Positions 49,688 to 61,164 of a DNA stretch of 64,000 bases are shown here, in pieces. The notes beneath the pieces are model-generated. The model saw only the letters and a program-made list of their open reading frames with translations, did no database searches and was not told the DNA's origin. The position numbers and the translations under genes are program-made. Positions within the stretch are counted from its first letter, which is position 1. Each line of letters opens with the position of its first letter. Source of the stretch: Methylacidimicrobium sp. AP8 (GTDB taxonomy: Bacteria; Verrucomicrobiota; Verrucomicrobiia; Methylacidiphilales; Methylacidiphilaceae); assembly GCF_903064525.1 (NCBI RefSeq), contig NZ_LR797830.1:806001-870000 (forward strand). The letters run 5' to 3'.

Positions 49688-51234
49688 CAGCTTGTCGGGG
49701 TTAATGCGAGAGAGCCGCAATGGTTGCGAAACCTCCCTTCCGGGGTGGCAAGAATTTTCCTGCCGAAGCCCAAAAGCGCAGAAGTCGAGACCGCAACCAG
49801 CGCGCCGAGGAGGGTGGAGAGCGAGGCGATGCTGGGAGATCCGGTAATCCCTCCTTGGCTAGGCCCGATTCGGCGTCCTCCCATAAGCTTCCAAAGGCGC
49901 TTGAAGTTGTACGCCAAGCAGACCAACGACCATTCGCCCTGGACTTTGGCTTGCCCGCGGAGCCGAAACGCTCGGAAGCCCATCACCGATTTAATGATGC
50001 CGAAGACTGGTTCGACGGTCTGCTTGCGTCGAGCATAAAGGCGGCGGCCGTCCGGGCTGGCGAGCTTTTCGATCATCTTCCGTCTCCACGGGGCGGTATA
50101 TTCAACAGGCTTCTCCCGACGACGATCGGCGGGTCGGAACTCGTATCGCCGACGACATTCCAGAGCTTCAGCCCTCATCGCACAGTAGACTTCGATTCCC
50201 TCCGCCTGCAGAGCCTCGACCTGTTCGCCATTGGCATAACCGGTGTCCACCAGCACTGCACGGACCCGACCGGCTTCCGTAGGAATGGCCCGCACGTCGG
50301 CTTCCAACTCGCCGATGTCGTTGGCGCAGACGCTCACCCGAGCCGAAAGCACCAAGGCACTCCCGTCCGCATCCACGGCCGCCTGCGCATTGTAGCTCTG
50401 TTCAAAGGCTTCGTTTCGGCTCCTGCGCATCAGCCGGCTCTCGGGATCGGTCAGGTTGGCTTGCTCCTCCGCCCCAGGCTTCTCCTCCGGAGGGTGGATA
50501 TGCCGCCCTTTGGCACTCCCCTTGCGCGCTTCCCGTTCTTTTCCCTTCCGCTCGTAATCCGCACGCTCCCGCTCCGCTCGCTCCTTGGCCCGTTCCTCCA
50601 GCCGGCGTTGCGCTTCCTCCAGCTTTGCCTGGAGCCGCTCCCGCCGACCAATCTCCTCAGGTAGCTTGCCCGGATCCGCTTCCTCTCTCCGGTCCGCTTC
50701 CTCCGCCCTCTTCAAGAGATCTGCCACATCCGCCCGCAGAAGCTCCACCAGTTCTCCGGCCCGCTCGTAGGTCACATTCCGATGCTTGCTCGCGTTGGCC
50801 CGAATCTTCGTCCCGTCGACACTCACCCCCCCGACCTTCAAAAGCTTCATCTCCCGGGCCAACTCCAAGACCTTCAAAAAGCAGTCCGCCACCGCAGCAA
50901 AGTTCTCCCGCCGAAACCGGCAGATCGTGTCGTGATCCGGATGGGTGTTCGCACAAAGATAACGCACCGCCACATCCCGCCGCGTCGCCGCCTCGATCCG
51001 TCGACTCGAAAAGATCCCGTTGGCGTAGCAATAAATCAAAAGCGAGAGCATCATCGACGGCGGATACTGTGCGTCCCCAGTCCCGCGTACGTTCACCCGA
51101 AAGCCCCGCAGATCCATCCTCTCCACCGCCTCGATGACAAAATGCACCAAGTCGTCCTCCTCCACCCAATCTCGCAGGTCCTCGGGCAAAAGCATCGGCG
51201 TCATCCGATCCACCGTCACAAATCGCTCAGCCAT
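49684..51234 (-). CDS. IS1182-family transposase
   Basis: About 516 residues. The N-terminal VEEDDLVHFVIEAVERMDL and YPPSMMLSLLIYCYANGIFSSRRIE match IS1182 transposases. The DDE core is seen in VGGVSVDGTKIRANASKH, ALVLSARVS through VRAVLVDTGYANGEQVEAL, and VEPVFGIIKSVMGFRAFRLRG with the catalytic Glu. A long charged coiled-coil insertion (EEAQRRLEERAKERAERE) sits in the middle, and a C-terminal tail reads through the left end of the IS. The stop TAG at 49684-49686 lies in the CTAG target. ATG 51234 follows AAGAGGG; 51249 is also possible. The frame is intact. Confidence 0.92.
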   Translation of the reverse strand: MAERFVTVDRMTPMLLPEDLRDWVEEDDLVHFVIEAVERMDLRGFRVNVRGTGDAQYPPSMMLSLLIYCYANGIFSSRRIEAATRRDVAVRYLCANTHPDHDTICRFRRENFAAVADCFLKVLELAREMKLLKVGGVSVDGTKIRANASKHRNVTYERAGELVELLRADVADLLKRAEEADRREEADPGKLPEEIGRRERLQAKLEEAQRRLEERAKERAERERADYERKGKEREARKGSAKGRHIHPPEEKPGAEEQANLTDPESRLMRRSRNEAFEQSYNAQAAVDADGSALVLSARVSVCANDIGELEADVRAIPTEAGRVRAVLVDTGYANGEQVEALQAEGIEVYCAMRAEALECRRRYEFRPADRRREKPVEYTAPWRRKMIEKLASPDGRRLYARRKQTVEPVFGIIKSVMGFRAFRLRGQAKVQGEWSLVCLAYNFKRLWKLMGGRRIGPSQGGITGSPSIASLSTLLGALVAVSTSALLGFGRKILATPEGRFRNHCGSLALTPTSC

Positions 51235-51282
51235 GCCCTCTTTTACCATATTCCAGAAGGAAAAGGAAAGTCCGACAGGCTG
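49688..51282 (-). mobile_element. IS1182-family insertion sequence
   Basis: A 1595-bp element with imperfect inverted ends: CAGCTTGTCGGGGTT on the left and, read inward, CAGCCTGTCGGACTT on the right. It is flanked by CTAG at 49684-49687 and 51283-51286. Copy B of the MITE abuts the left CTAG and degenerate copy D follows the right one. Confidence 0.85.
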
Positions 51283-51286
51283 CTAG

Positions 51287-51417
51287 GCGCCATTTTTCCG
51301 CTTGGTTTTTCCTGCCCGCAGTATTCTTCCTGCAGCTCCGGTCGAAAACCTGCGCCGCGCCTTCCCACTCAAGCCTATTTGCGGCGCCTCGGCTACGAAG
51401 TGTGTGAGAAATGGCGG
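51287..51417. mobile_element. Degenerate MITE (copy D)
   Basis: This begins GCGCCATTTTTCCGCTTGG and ends GTGTGAGAAATGGCGG, keeping the middle (GCAGTATTCTTCCTGCAGCTCCGGT) and GCGGCGCCTCGGCTACGAAG of the MITE. About 45 bases of the left part are deleted and there is no flanking duplication. It starts right after the right CTAG of the IS1182 element. Confidence 0.7.
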
Positions 51418-51646
51418 CTCGCTGCGCGGATCGGCCGCGCGTCGCCGGCACGACGGTGTACGAGCGGATCGCAAGCATCCTGCGGGACCCGGTCGCTTGA
51501 CCGGCCGGTTCCCTGTCGGCCGCCGCTTCCGGGCAAGAAAAGGCTTCCGAAAAGGGATTCTCCGTCTCGGCGCCCATAACCAGGCGCAATCGGATCATAA
51601 GAAAACGTTATTTCCATGATCATCGCCTAAGCGGTTATGCTTCAAA

Positions 51647-51679
51647 AGCGGCCTTGCTCAATACGTGAGAGCGGCCTTT
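51647..51679 (+). promoter_or_regulatory. Direct repeats upstream of fdh
   Basis: AGCGGCCTTG (51647-51656) and AGCGGCCTTT (51670-51679) are spaced 23 bases apart, just upstream of the fdh ribosome site. A LysR gene ends against fdh. These could be activator half-sites, but no test is possible from sequence alone. Confidence 0.3.
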
Positions 51680-51709
51680 GTTTCGAAACGATGATGGAGA
51701 GGAAAAGAC

Positions 51710-52861
51710 ATGAAGATCCTATGCGTTCTCTACGATGATCCCGTAAACGGGTATCCCCCGAAGTATGCCCGGGATTCGATCCCGGTGATCAAGCGCTATC
51801 CCGACGGCCAAACGACCCCCAGCCCCGAGCGGATCGATTTCCGGCCGGGCGAGCTCCTGGGCTGCGTTTCCGGGGAGCTGGGCCTCCGCCGGTTTCTCGA
51901 GGAACGGGGCCATACCCTGGTCGTGACTTCGGACAAGGATGGGCCGAACTCGCGCTTCGAGCGGGAGCTCCCCGATAGCGACGTGGTCATCTCGCAGCCT
52001 TTTTGGCCCGCTTACCTGACCCGCGAGCGGATCGAGAAAGCGGCGAAGCTCAAGCTGGCGATCACGGCGGGAATCGGTTCCGACCATGTCGACCTGAAGG
52101 CGGCCAACGAAAGAAAGATTACGGTGGCGGAGGTCACCTACAGCAACAGCATCAGCGTCGCCGAGCATGTGGTGATGATGATTCTCTCCCTGGTCCGGAA
52201 CTACCTCCCCTCCCACGACTGGGTGCGGCGCGGCGGCTGGAACATCGCCGACTGCGTGGAGCGGGCCTACGACCTCGAAGGGATGCAGGTGGGGACGGTC
52301 GCGGCGGGCCGGATCGGCCTAGCCGTCCTGCGGCGCCTCAAGCCCTTCGACGTCGGCCTCCATTACACCGATCGCCACCGGCTGCCGCCGGAGGTCGAGG
52401 CGGAGCTGGGCCTCACTTACCATCCCGACGCGGCTTCGATGGTCCCCCACTGCGACGTCGTCACGATCAACTGCCCCCTCCATCCGGAGACCGAGCATCT
52501 CTTCAACGACGCGCTTTTGTCCAAGATGAAGCGGGGCTCCTATATTGTGAACACGGCGCGTGCCAAGATCTGCGACCGGGACGCCATCGTCCGGGCCTTG
52601 GAGAGCGGCCGGCTTGCCGGCTACGCCGGGGACGTCTGGTTTCCGCAGCCGCCTCCGAAGGATCATCCCTGGAGGACGATGCCTCATGAGGGGATGACCC
52701 CGCATGTTTCCGGGACGACTCTCTCGGCCCAGGCTCGCTATGCGGCGGGAGTCCGGGAGATCCTGGAATGCTGGTTCGACGGGAAGCCGATCCGCAAGGA
52801 GTACCTGATCGCCGAAGGGGGCAGCCTGGCCGGGGTGGGCGCACACTCCTACAGCGTCTAG
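51710..52861 (+). CDS. fdh: NAD-dependent formate dehydrogenase
   Basis: 383 residues of the D-2-hydroxyacid dehydrogenase family, matching metal-free methylotroph/yeast-type FDH: VLYDDPVNGYPPKYARDSIP at the N-terminus, the formate-binding SQPFWPAY, TAGIGSDHVDL, NSISVAEHVVMMIL with the catalytic-site Asn, NAD site VAAGRIGLAVL, NTARAKICDRDA (Arg), and MTPHVSGTTLSAQ with the catalytic His. It oxidises formate to CO2 with NADH production, the last step of C1 oxidation. GGAGAGGAAAAG precedes ATG 51710. The 3' end overlaps the convergent LysR stop by four bases. Confidence 0.95.
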   Translation: MKILCVLYDDPVNGYPPKYARDSIPVIKRYPDGQTTPSPERIDFRPGELLGCVSGELGLRRFLEERGHTLVVTSDKDGPNSRFERELPDSDVVISQPFWPAYLTRERIEKAAKLKLAITAGIGSDHVDLKAANERKITVAEVTYSNSISVAEHVVMMILSLVRNYLPSHDWVRRGGWNIADCVERAYDLEGMQVGTVAAGRIGLAVLRRLKPFDVGLHYTDRHRLPPEVEAELGLTYHPDAASMVPHCDVVTINCPLHPETEHLFNDALLSKMKRGSYIVNTARAKICDRDAIVRALESGRLAGYAGDVWFPQPPPKDHPWRTMPHEGMTPHVSGTTLSAQARYAAGVREILECWFDGKPIRKEYLIAEGGSLAGVGAHSYSV

Positions 52862-53883
52862 CCGCTGCTCGAAGCCGGAAGGCCGCCGCGGGCTAGCGGA
52901 TCGCGGCTCCCCTGGAGCAGATCGAGGAACGCGGCGGCCGCGGCGGAGCGCTTGGTCGGAGGGGCAGCGAGGACGGCAAGGCGCCACCACAATCCCTCGG
53001 GGGGGTTGATCCGCAGCGCCGCAAGCTCGGGATATTCCTCCCGGAGCACGCTGGCGGCCACGAAGCCGATCCCGAGCCCTGCCCGGGCGGCTTCGATGAC
53101 ACCCTGGGCGCTGGGTAGCTCGACATGGCCCGGCGGCTCGATCCGCAGCCTTGCGAAGGCCCGCTCGACGGCCCGGCGGACGCCGGAATCGGCCTCCCGC
53201 CAGAGCACCTTTTCCCTTTTGAGGTCACGCAGCGCGACCCCTCGAGGGAAGTCGCGCGCCAGCCGACTTTCCCGGCGGGCCACGACCAGAATCTCTTCGC
53301 GGATCCAAGGTATCCGGACGTAGTCCGGCGGAGGGCGTCCGCAAAGCGGCTCTTCGACGAATACCAGATCGAAATCCTCCGCGCGACCGGCGATCTCCCG
53401 GGAGGAGCCGATCTCCATCTCCACCCGAATGCCCGGGTAATGGTCCTGAAAAGCAACCAAAGGACAGGGCAGGTAGTGGCTTCCGATCGTGACGGTCAGG
53501 GCGATCCGGAGCCGGCCCTCGATCCGGCTCTGCAGCCGCTGGACGAATTCGCGGGCGGCCGCGACCCCTTCGGCGACCCGAAAGGCATGCTTGCGCAGCT
53601 CTTCCCCGGCGGGTGTAAGACGGAGGCGGCCCTGCTCGAAACGGCACAATGGATCGCCGACCGCTTCCCGCAGCTTCCGCAACTGAGCCGAAACCGCCGC
53701 TTGGACCACATGGAGGCGGCGGGCGGCCAGGCTGACGCTGCCCAGCTCGGCCACGAGCGCAAAGGCCACCAGCTGGCTGGGATGAAGATCGGGAAGGCCG
53801 GAAGCTACCCTATTGGCGATCTTGCTCGCCGCGCGTCGCTTGCCGCTGTGCGAATCCGGGATGATCTCCACGCGGGATCGCAT
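52858..53883 (-). CDS. LysR-family transcriptional regulator
   Basis: 341 residues. The helix-turn-helix at about 30-90 (LVAFALVAELGSVSLAARRLHVVQAAVSAQLRKLREAVG) is followed by a type-2 periplasmic-binding-like effector domain with EGRLRIALTVTIGSHYLP and RAGLGIGFVAASVL. It is convergent with fdh and divergent from katG (158-base intergenic region), so either could be its target. No OxyR-type Cys pair is evident. ATG 53883 follows GGAG; the frame is open to 53961. Confidence 0.9.
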   Translation of the reverse strand: MRSRVEIIPDSHSGKRRAASKIANRVASGLPDLHPSQLVAFALVAELGSVSLAARRLHVVQAAVSAQLRKLREAVGDPLCRFEQGRLRLTPAGEELRKHAFRVAEGVAAAREFVQRLQSRIEGRLRIALTVTIGSHYLPCPLVAFQDHYPGIRVEMEIGSSREIAGRAEDFDLVFVEEPLCGRPPPDYVRIPWIREEILVVARRESRLARDFPRGVALRDLKREKVLWREADSGVRRAVERAFARLRIEPPGHVELPSAQGVIEAARAGLGIGFVAASVLREEYPELAALRINPPEGLWWRLAVLAAPPTKRSAAAAAFLDLLQGSRDPLARGGLPASSSG

Positions 53884-53984
53884 CGTATGCTCCGACTCCT
53901 CCCGGAAGCAATCGAAAGGAGCGAGCATCCTGGGCCGGCCGGAGCTTCGCACCGATGGCAAAGGGATTGGGGTTGTCCGTCTAA

Positions 53985-54398
<414 letters not shown>

Positions 54399-54425
54399 TA
54401 GCAAGTTTAATGGCAGTATGTCCGA

Positions 54426-54987
54426 GTGAAGTTGAGTGTCTGGGCCAAGCGGCAGGGCGTCTGCTACAAGACGGCCTGGCGGATGTGGAAGGAGGGGCGT
54501 TTGCCCGTTCCGGCCGAGCAGTTGCCGACCGGAACGGTGATCGTGCATGCGGAGCCCTCGCAACCCAATGGGGTCGCCCTTTACGCACGGGTATCGAGCT
54601 CCGATCAGAAAGCGGATCTGGACCGGCAATTGGCTCGGCTGACCGAGTTCGCGCTGAGCAAACGGTTGCCGATCGTCAAGGCCCTCAAGGAGGTCGGCTC
54701 CGGAATGAACGGCCATCGGAAAGGCATGATCGGGCTCTTGCGTGATCCGAAGGTTGGCGTCATTCTGGTGGAGCATCGGGACCGGCTGATGCGCTTCGGC
54801 TTGGAGTACGTGGAAGCGGCTTCTGTACGCGCAGAGCCGATCGGTTCTAGTGGTCGATCCGGACGAGATGACCGACGATATCGTGCGCGACCTGCACGAG
54901 GTCATAGTTTCGATGTGTGCCAGGCTTTACGGGAAGCGATCCGCCCAGAACCGCGCCAAGAAGGCGCTGGAAGCGATCCATGAGTAA
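54426..54987 (+). pseudogene. tnpA: IS607 TnpA serine recombinase, frameshifted
   Basis: The N-terminal MerR-like helix-turn-helix (CYKTAWRMWKEGRLPVP), the resolvase core ALYARVSSSDQKADLDRQL with the catalytic Ser, and VILVEHRDRLMRFGLEYVEAA lie in one frame. Near 54815-54825 about two bases are missing, and the C-terminus continues in another frame (LVVDPDEMTDDIVRDLHEV, ending ALEAIHE with TAA at 54985-54987). Read through, this frame overlaps the tnpB ATG by 8 bases. The intact part ends in unrelated residues, so the copy is probably inactive. Confidence 0.85.
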
Positions 54988-56455
54988 GCTCCCGGTTGTC
55001 ACCTACCAGACCCGTTTGCGGCTCACACCCGAGCAGTCGGCGTCGCTTGATGTCTATGCGGAACTCTACGGGCGGGCGCAGCGGACTCTTTTCGCCAAGA
55101 TGCGGGCTGGCGCATCCATAAACGAGCTCAAGCGGTCGTTCCTGCGCCGGTTCGGCCTCACCGCCCGGCAGTTCAACGCCATTCGGGTCGAGCTCGAAGG
55201 CAAGATCGCCTCGATCCGGGAAAGGCGGCCTGAGTTGATCGAGGAGTTACAAGCACGAATCAAGAGAGGCCAGAAAGCAATCATCAGGCTTGAGAAGAAA
55301 GCGCCTGGATCGAACACCCTGCATCAGAAAAAGCGTCGGCTTGCCATCCTCCAGGCCAAACTCGCCGCTCTGAGCGCCGATCAGGAGTCCGGCCGGGTCC
55401 GGCTCTGTTTCGGTTCCCGCCGCCTCTTCCGCAAGCAGTTTGCCCTGGAAGAGAACGGATACGCCAGCCACGCCGATTGGAAGAAGGATTGGCAGGCGGA
55501 GCGGAGCAGCCAGTTCTTTGTTCTTGGATCAAAGGACGAGACATTGGGCAACCAGTCCTGCCAGGCGGTAGCCGAACCGGACGGCGGCCTACGGCTGCGG
55601 TTGCGGCTGCCGAACGGATTGGGGGAACCAAGCAAGCATCTGGTGATTGAGGGTGTTCGCTTCGCCTACGGCCAGGAAGCGATCCTCCAGGCCCTCTCCG
55701 TCGGCCGGGTCGTGACCGCACAAACCAAGACGGGGAAGCTCGTCCGCAAGCGGGAGGGATCCGCCGTAAGCTACCGCTTCGTGCGGGACCGGAAGGGCTG
55801 GCGGGTGTTCGTGAGCGTCGAGGCGCAACCGGTTGCCCTGGCGACACGCCGCCTTGCCGGAGCGATCGGCGTTGACATTAACCCGGATCATCTTGCCTTG
55901 GCCGAAACGGATCGCTTTGGGAATCTCGTGGGAATCCGCCGGATCGGATTGCATCTCTATGGGAAGAGCGAGGAGCAGGCGAAAGCCGCGATCGGCGATG
56001 CGTGCCGACAGATCGCCCGGGCCTGCGCCGAATCGGGCAAGCCGCTCGTGATCGAGCGATTGGATCTTCGCAAGCGGAGGGCCGAACTCGAGTCGGTCGA
56101 TCCCGTCCGGGCTCGCTCGCTCTCATCCTTCGCCTACGCCAAGACGATCTCCATGCTCAAGGCGGCTGCCTTTCGCGCCGGTGTGGAAATGATCGAAGTC
56201 GACCCGGCCTACACTTCCGTGATTGGCGCGGTCAACCACGCGCGCCGTCACGGCATCGGTTCTCACCAGGGCGCGGCCTACGCCATCGCCCGGAGAGGAT
56301 TGGGCCTATCCGAGCGCCCGTCCGTGCGGGAGGCCGTCGTGCCGACCCGCAATGGCGGCCACGTCACCTTCGCCCTACCCGCGAGGAATCGGACGAAGCA
56401 TGTGTGGTCGTTCTGGTCGGACGTTCGGAAGGGGCTCAAAGCGGCGCATGCAGCG

Positions 56456-58495
<2,040 letters not shown>

Positions 58496-58505
58496 TGAAG
58501 CGGCC

Positions 58506-58690
58506 CTAGCGGCCATTTCTCACAAGCTTTCTCCTACGGCTTGCAAAACGGGCTCGTCTGCTTCGTTGGGCTTGGTTTTCCATCCTCGCAGTATGTCTTC
58601 ATACAGCTCCGGTGGAAAACCTGCGCCCGCCTCGCACCCAAGCCCATTTGCGGCGCCTCGGCTACGAAATTTGTGAGAAATGGCCGCTAG
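58506..58690. mobile_element. MITE copy C with CTAG target duplication
   Basis: A 177-bp element (58510-58686) with the same 16-bp inverted termini as copies A and B, flanked by CTAG (58506-58509, 58687-58690). It lies 7 bases after the katG stop and 28 bases before the stop of the convergent secreted-protein gene. Its interior differs slightly from the others (CTTCGTTGGGCTTGG). Confidence 0.85.
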
Positions 58691-58718
58691 CCGGTCCTCT
58701 TTGGATCGGCTTGCGCCT

Positions 58719-59066
58719 TTATGGGCTCGCTTTAGCCTTCTCGCCTTCCCCCTTGGGGTTGCCAATCTGGACGGTGTTCGCCTGGAGCTTATCGCCCGCC
58801 TTGCGGGCGTGAATCACCACGCGCTCCCCGGGGAGGAGATCGGCGGCCGTGGCGGGCTCCTTCGCCTTCCCTTTGGAGATCTGCGAACGGTCGGTCAGCT
58901 CGACGGGAACCGACTTGCCGTCGCGCGACTTCACCGTGACCACGTTCCCTTCCACGGAAGCCACCACCCCGATGACGTGGATCTCATTGCCGTGGGCGAA
59001 GCTCGAAACCACGCCCGAACCCAAGAGCAAGCAGGAAAGCAGAACTCCAACCGCGCTGTGCCTCAT
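58719..59066 (-). CDS. Small secreted DUF5666-like protein
   Basis: 115 residues. The signal peptide (MRHSAVGVLLSCLLLGSGVVS, cleavage near SFA) precedes an OB-like strand series: IHVIGVVASVEGNVVTVKSRDGKSVPVELTD, KGKAKEPATAADLLPGERVVIHARKAGDKLQANTVQIG, and a Lys/Glu tail. This is the pattern of DUF5666-type periplasmic proteins of unknown role. GGGAGGA precedes ATG 59066. Confidence 0.7.
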   Translation of the reverse strand: MRHSAVGVLLSCLLLGSGVVSSFAHGNEIHVIGVVASVEGNVVTVKSRDGKSVPVELTDRSQISKGKAKEPATAADLLPGERVVIHARKAGDKLQANTVQIGNPKGEGEKAKASP

Positions 59067-59170
59067 TGACCGATCCTCCCGTTTTTCGATTGTTCCGCCG
59101 TGCGCCCGCCTTCTGCGCCCTTGCGGAAGGTCGACTGCGACCGGAAGCCTACCGGCTGCCCGAGCTCCGT

Positions 59171-59770
59171 TCAAGGAGAGCTTTTCTCCTCTCCTTCCAG
59201 GAAGCGCTCTTCCTCTTCCTCCTCTTGGCGCTCCTTCGGGCCCTTCGGGTTGAGCTTCTCCATCTGGACTTCCTCCTCGCGCGTGAGCTTCGGCAGGTGC
59301 CGGAGGAAGAGCACGAGCTTCCAGCTCTCCGCATCGTGGCCTTCTTCCCCCCAAGCGGGCATTCCGGTGAGCCGGATTCCGTTATGGATGATGTAGTAGA
59401 GCTCTCCGTCGGTGAGGCGCTGGGTCTCCTCCTTCCGCATATCGGGAGGCCGCGGATAGAGGTTCTTGCCCATCTCGGTCTGGCCGCTTCCGTTGTTGGC
59501 GTGGCATTGGGCGCAATGGTCGGCGTAGTGCTCCATTCCCTGCCGTATCCATTCGGGGGTCGGGGGGAAAGGATTCTGCCGGTAGCGTTCTTCCGCGGGG
59601 ATCGAGAGCCGGTAGATCCGCTTGGCCAGGAAGGCTTCCCAGGCGGGCGGGGCTTCGCGGGCTCCGAATCCCTGGCGGATCGCGAGAACAATCCCCAGGA
59701 GGGTGAGGGCGCCAAGGAGGGCGAGCCCGCCGATCAATGTTCTCCAGAGAAAAACGACCTTCCGCAGCAT
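59171..59770 (-). CDS. Membrane-anchored c-type cytochrome (monohaem)
   Basis: 199 residues. An N-terminal transmembrane anchor (about 11-33) is followed by one haem-binding CAQCH near residue 88 and a Met ligand candidate in GMPAWGEEGHD. The sequence GMEHYADHCAQCHANNGSG is the class I cytochrome c pattern. The C-terminus is very rich in Glu (EEEEEERF). The redox partner is unknown. GAGGAGG precedes ATG 59770. Confidence 0.88.
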   Translation of the reverse strand: MLRKVVFLWRTLIGGLALLGALTLLGIVLAIRQGFGAREAPPAWEAFLAKRIYRLSIPAEERYRQNPFPPTPEWIRQGMEHYADHCAQCHANNGSGQTEMGKNLYPRPPDMRKEETQRLTDGELYYIIHNGIRLTGMPAWGEEGHDAESWKLVLFLRHLPKLTREEEVQMEKLNPKGPKERQEEEEEERFLEGEEKSSP

Positions 59771-59883
59771 GCCGACCTCCTCTTTGGGTGCAGAAACAAT
59801 AGGAAGCTTTCCCGGGCGGGGTCCAGGCAAGAACGCTTTCCCGGAGCTGCCCGCGCGCGGGCCGGCCGGCGCTCTTGGATCCG

Positions 59884-61149
59884 TCAGGGGACTGCCGGGT
59901 GTCCCGCGGGCATGCGGTTGGCTTCGATGATTCTCTGAATTGCTTCGGCGGCGCCGCGCAGCTCGACCTCTTCGTCGTAGACCGAAGTGGTGTAGTCGGA
60001 GCGATAAGCGCTAGGCGGAATCTCGGTTATGGGCTCCAGGACCGAGCGGCCGCGCCGCCACACGTCGATCCTGGTCACGCAGGATAGGCCCGGGCGTAGC
60101 GGATGCTTGCGAAGCTCGTCGGGGTCGATCCGTATGCGGACCGGTACGCGTTCGACGATGTGGATATAGTTGCCCGTAGCGTTTTCCGGCGGCAGCAGCC
60201 CCAGGTTGTTCCCCGCGCTCGGGACAATGCCTTCCACGACGCCGCGGTAGCGGACTTTGCGATGGTAAAGATCGACCGTGATCCGGGCGGGCTGGCCCGG
60301 CCGGACGTGGGTCAATTCCACCTCCCGGTAGTTGGCCTCGACCCAAAGATAATCCAAGGGAATGATGAAGAGCAGCGTCTTCTCGGGGAGGACCTCATCG
60401 CCGGGCTGGACCGCCCGCTTGGCGACGTAGCCCGAAACCGGGGCGACGACGTTGCGCCGGATGTGATCGAGATAGGCGCTGCGGTAGAGGGCGGCCGCGC
60501 GGAGGACCTCCGGGTTGGTGGCGACCGTCGTACCGTGAACCCGCGCTTCGACGCTGGCAAGCTGGTCTTGGAGATCCCGGAGAACCGACTCGGCCTCGCG
60601 AAGCTGCCACTGGGTATCCTCGACGAGCTGGTAGGAGACCGCTCCTTCGGCGACCACGCTCTGGTAGCGGGCGAGGTCGGAGCGCGCGCGGTAGACGACT
60701 GCCTGCTGAGCCGCGATCCGGCTTCGGAGAGTGGCCGCCTGCCGGAAGAGCGTTTCGACCCGGCGGACCGCGTCGGCCAGCTCCGCTTCGGCGTGCTGGA
60801 GCGCCACCTTGGTCTTCACTCCGTCGAGGCGGACGAGGACCTCTCCCTTTCGGACGTACCGGGTCGAATCGGTACGAACCTCGGTGACGGTGCCGGCCAC
60901 TTGGGCCTTGAGCGGCACTAGGTTCCCGGTCACGTAGGCGTCGTTGGTGATGATCCAGAAGCGTCCCCAGAAAAGCCAGTAGAGGAAAACGGCGGCCGCC
61001 AGCGCCCCGAAGATCGCCGTAAGGAGGCGCAACCGGCGGGAGCGCGCTTCGACCAGGGTGGGAAATCTCCCGCGCCGCGCCTCATCCGGAGGGGGGAAGA
61101 AGCGTCTCCAGAGAAGGACGAGGCGTTCCCAAAATCGAGGGCGGGGCAT
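59884..61149 (-). CDS. HlyD/EmrA-family membrane fusion protein
   Basis: 421 residues. A cytoplasmic basic N-terminus, one transmembrane helix (about 42-62), then biotinyl-lipoyl halves (TNDAYVTGNLVPLKAQVAGTVTEV and APVSGYVAKRAVQPGDEV) around a coiled-coil hairpin (LQHAEAELADAVRRVETL), and the beta-barrel with VEANYREVELTHVRPGQPARI. It links the inner-membrane pump to the outer-membrane channel. It is the last gene of the efflux operon, 15 bases after the TolC-like gene. Confidence 0.93.
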   Translation of the reverse strand: MPRPRFWERLVLLWRRFFPPPDEARRGRFPTLVEARSRRLRLLTAIFGALAAAVFLYWLFWGRFWIITNDAYVTGNLVPLKAQVAGTVTEVRTDSTRYVRKGEVLVRLDGVKTKVALQHAEAELADAVRRVETLFRQAATLRSRIAAQQAVVYRARSDLARYQSVVAEGAVSYQLVEDTQWQLREAESVLRDLQDQLASVEARVHGTTVATNPEVLRAAALYRSAYLDHIRRNVVAPVSGYVAKRAVQPGDEVLPEKTLLFIIPLDYLWVEANYREVELTHVRPGQPARITVDLYHRKVRYRGVVEGIVPSAGNNLGLLPPENATGNYIHIVERVPVRIRIDPDELRKHPLRPGLSCVTRIDVWRRGRSVLEPITEIPPSAYRSDYTTSVYDEEVELRGAAEAIQRIIEANRMPAGHPAVP

Positions 61150-61164
61150 GGAGGAACCTGCTGG

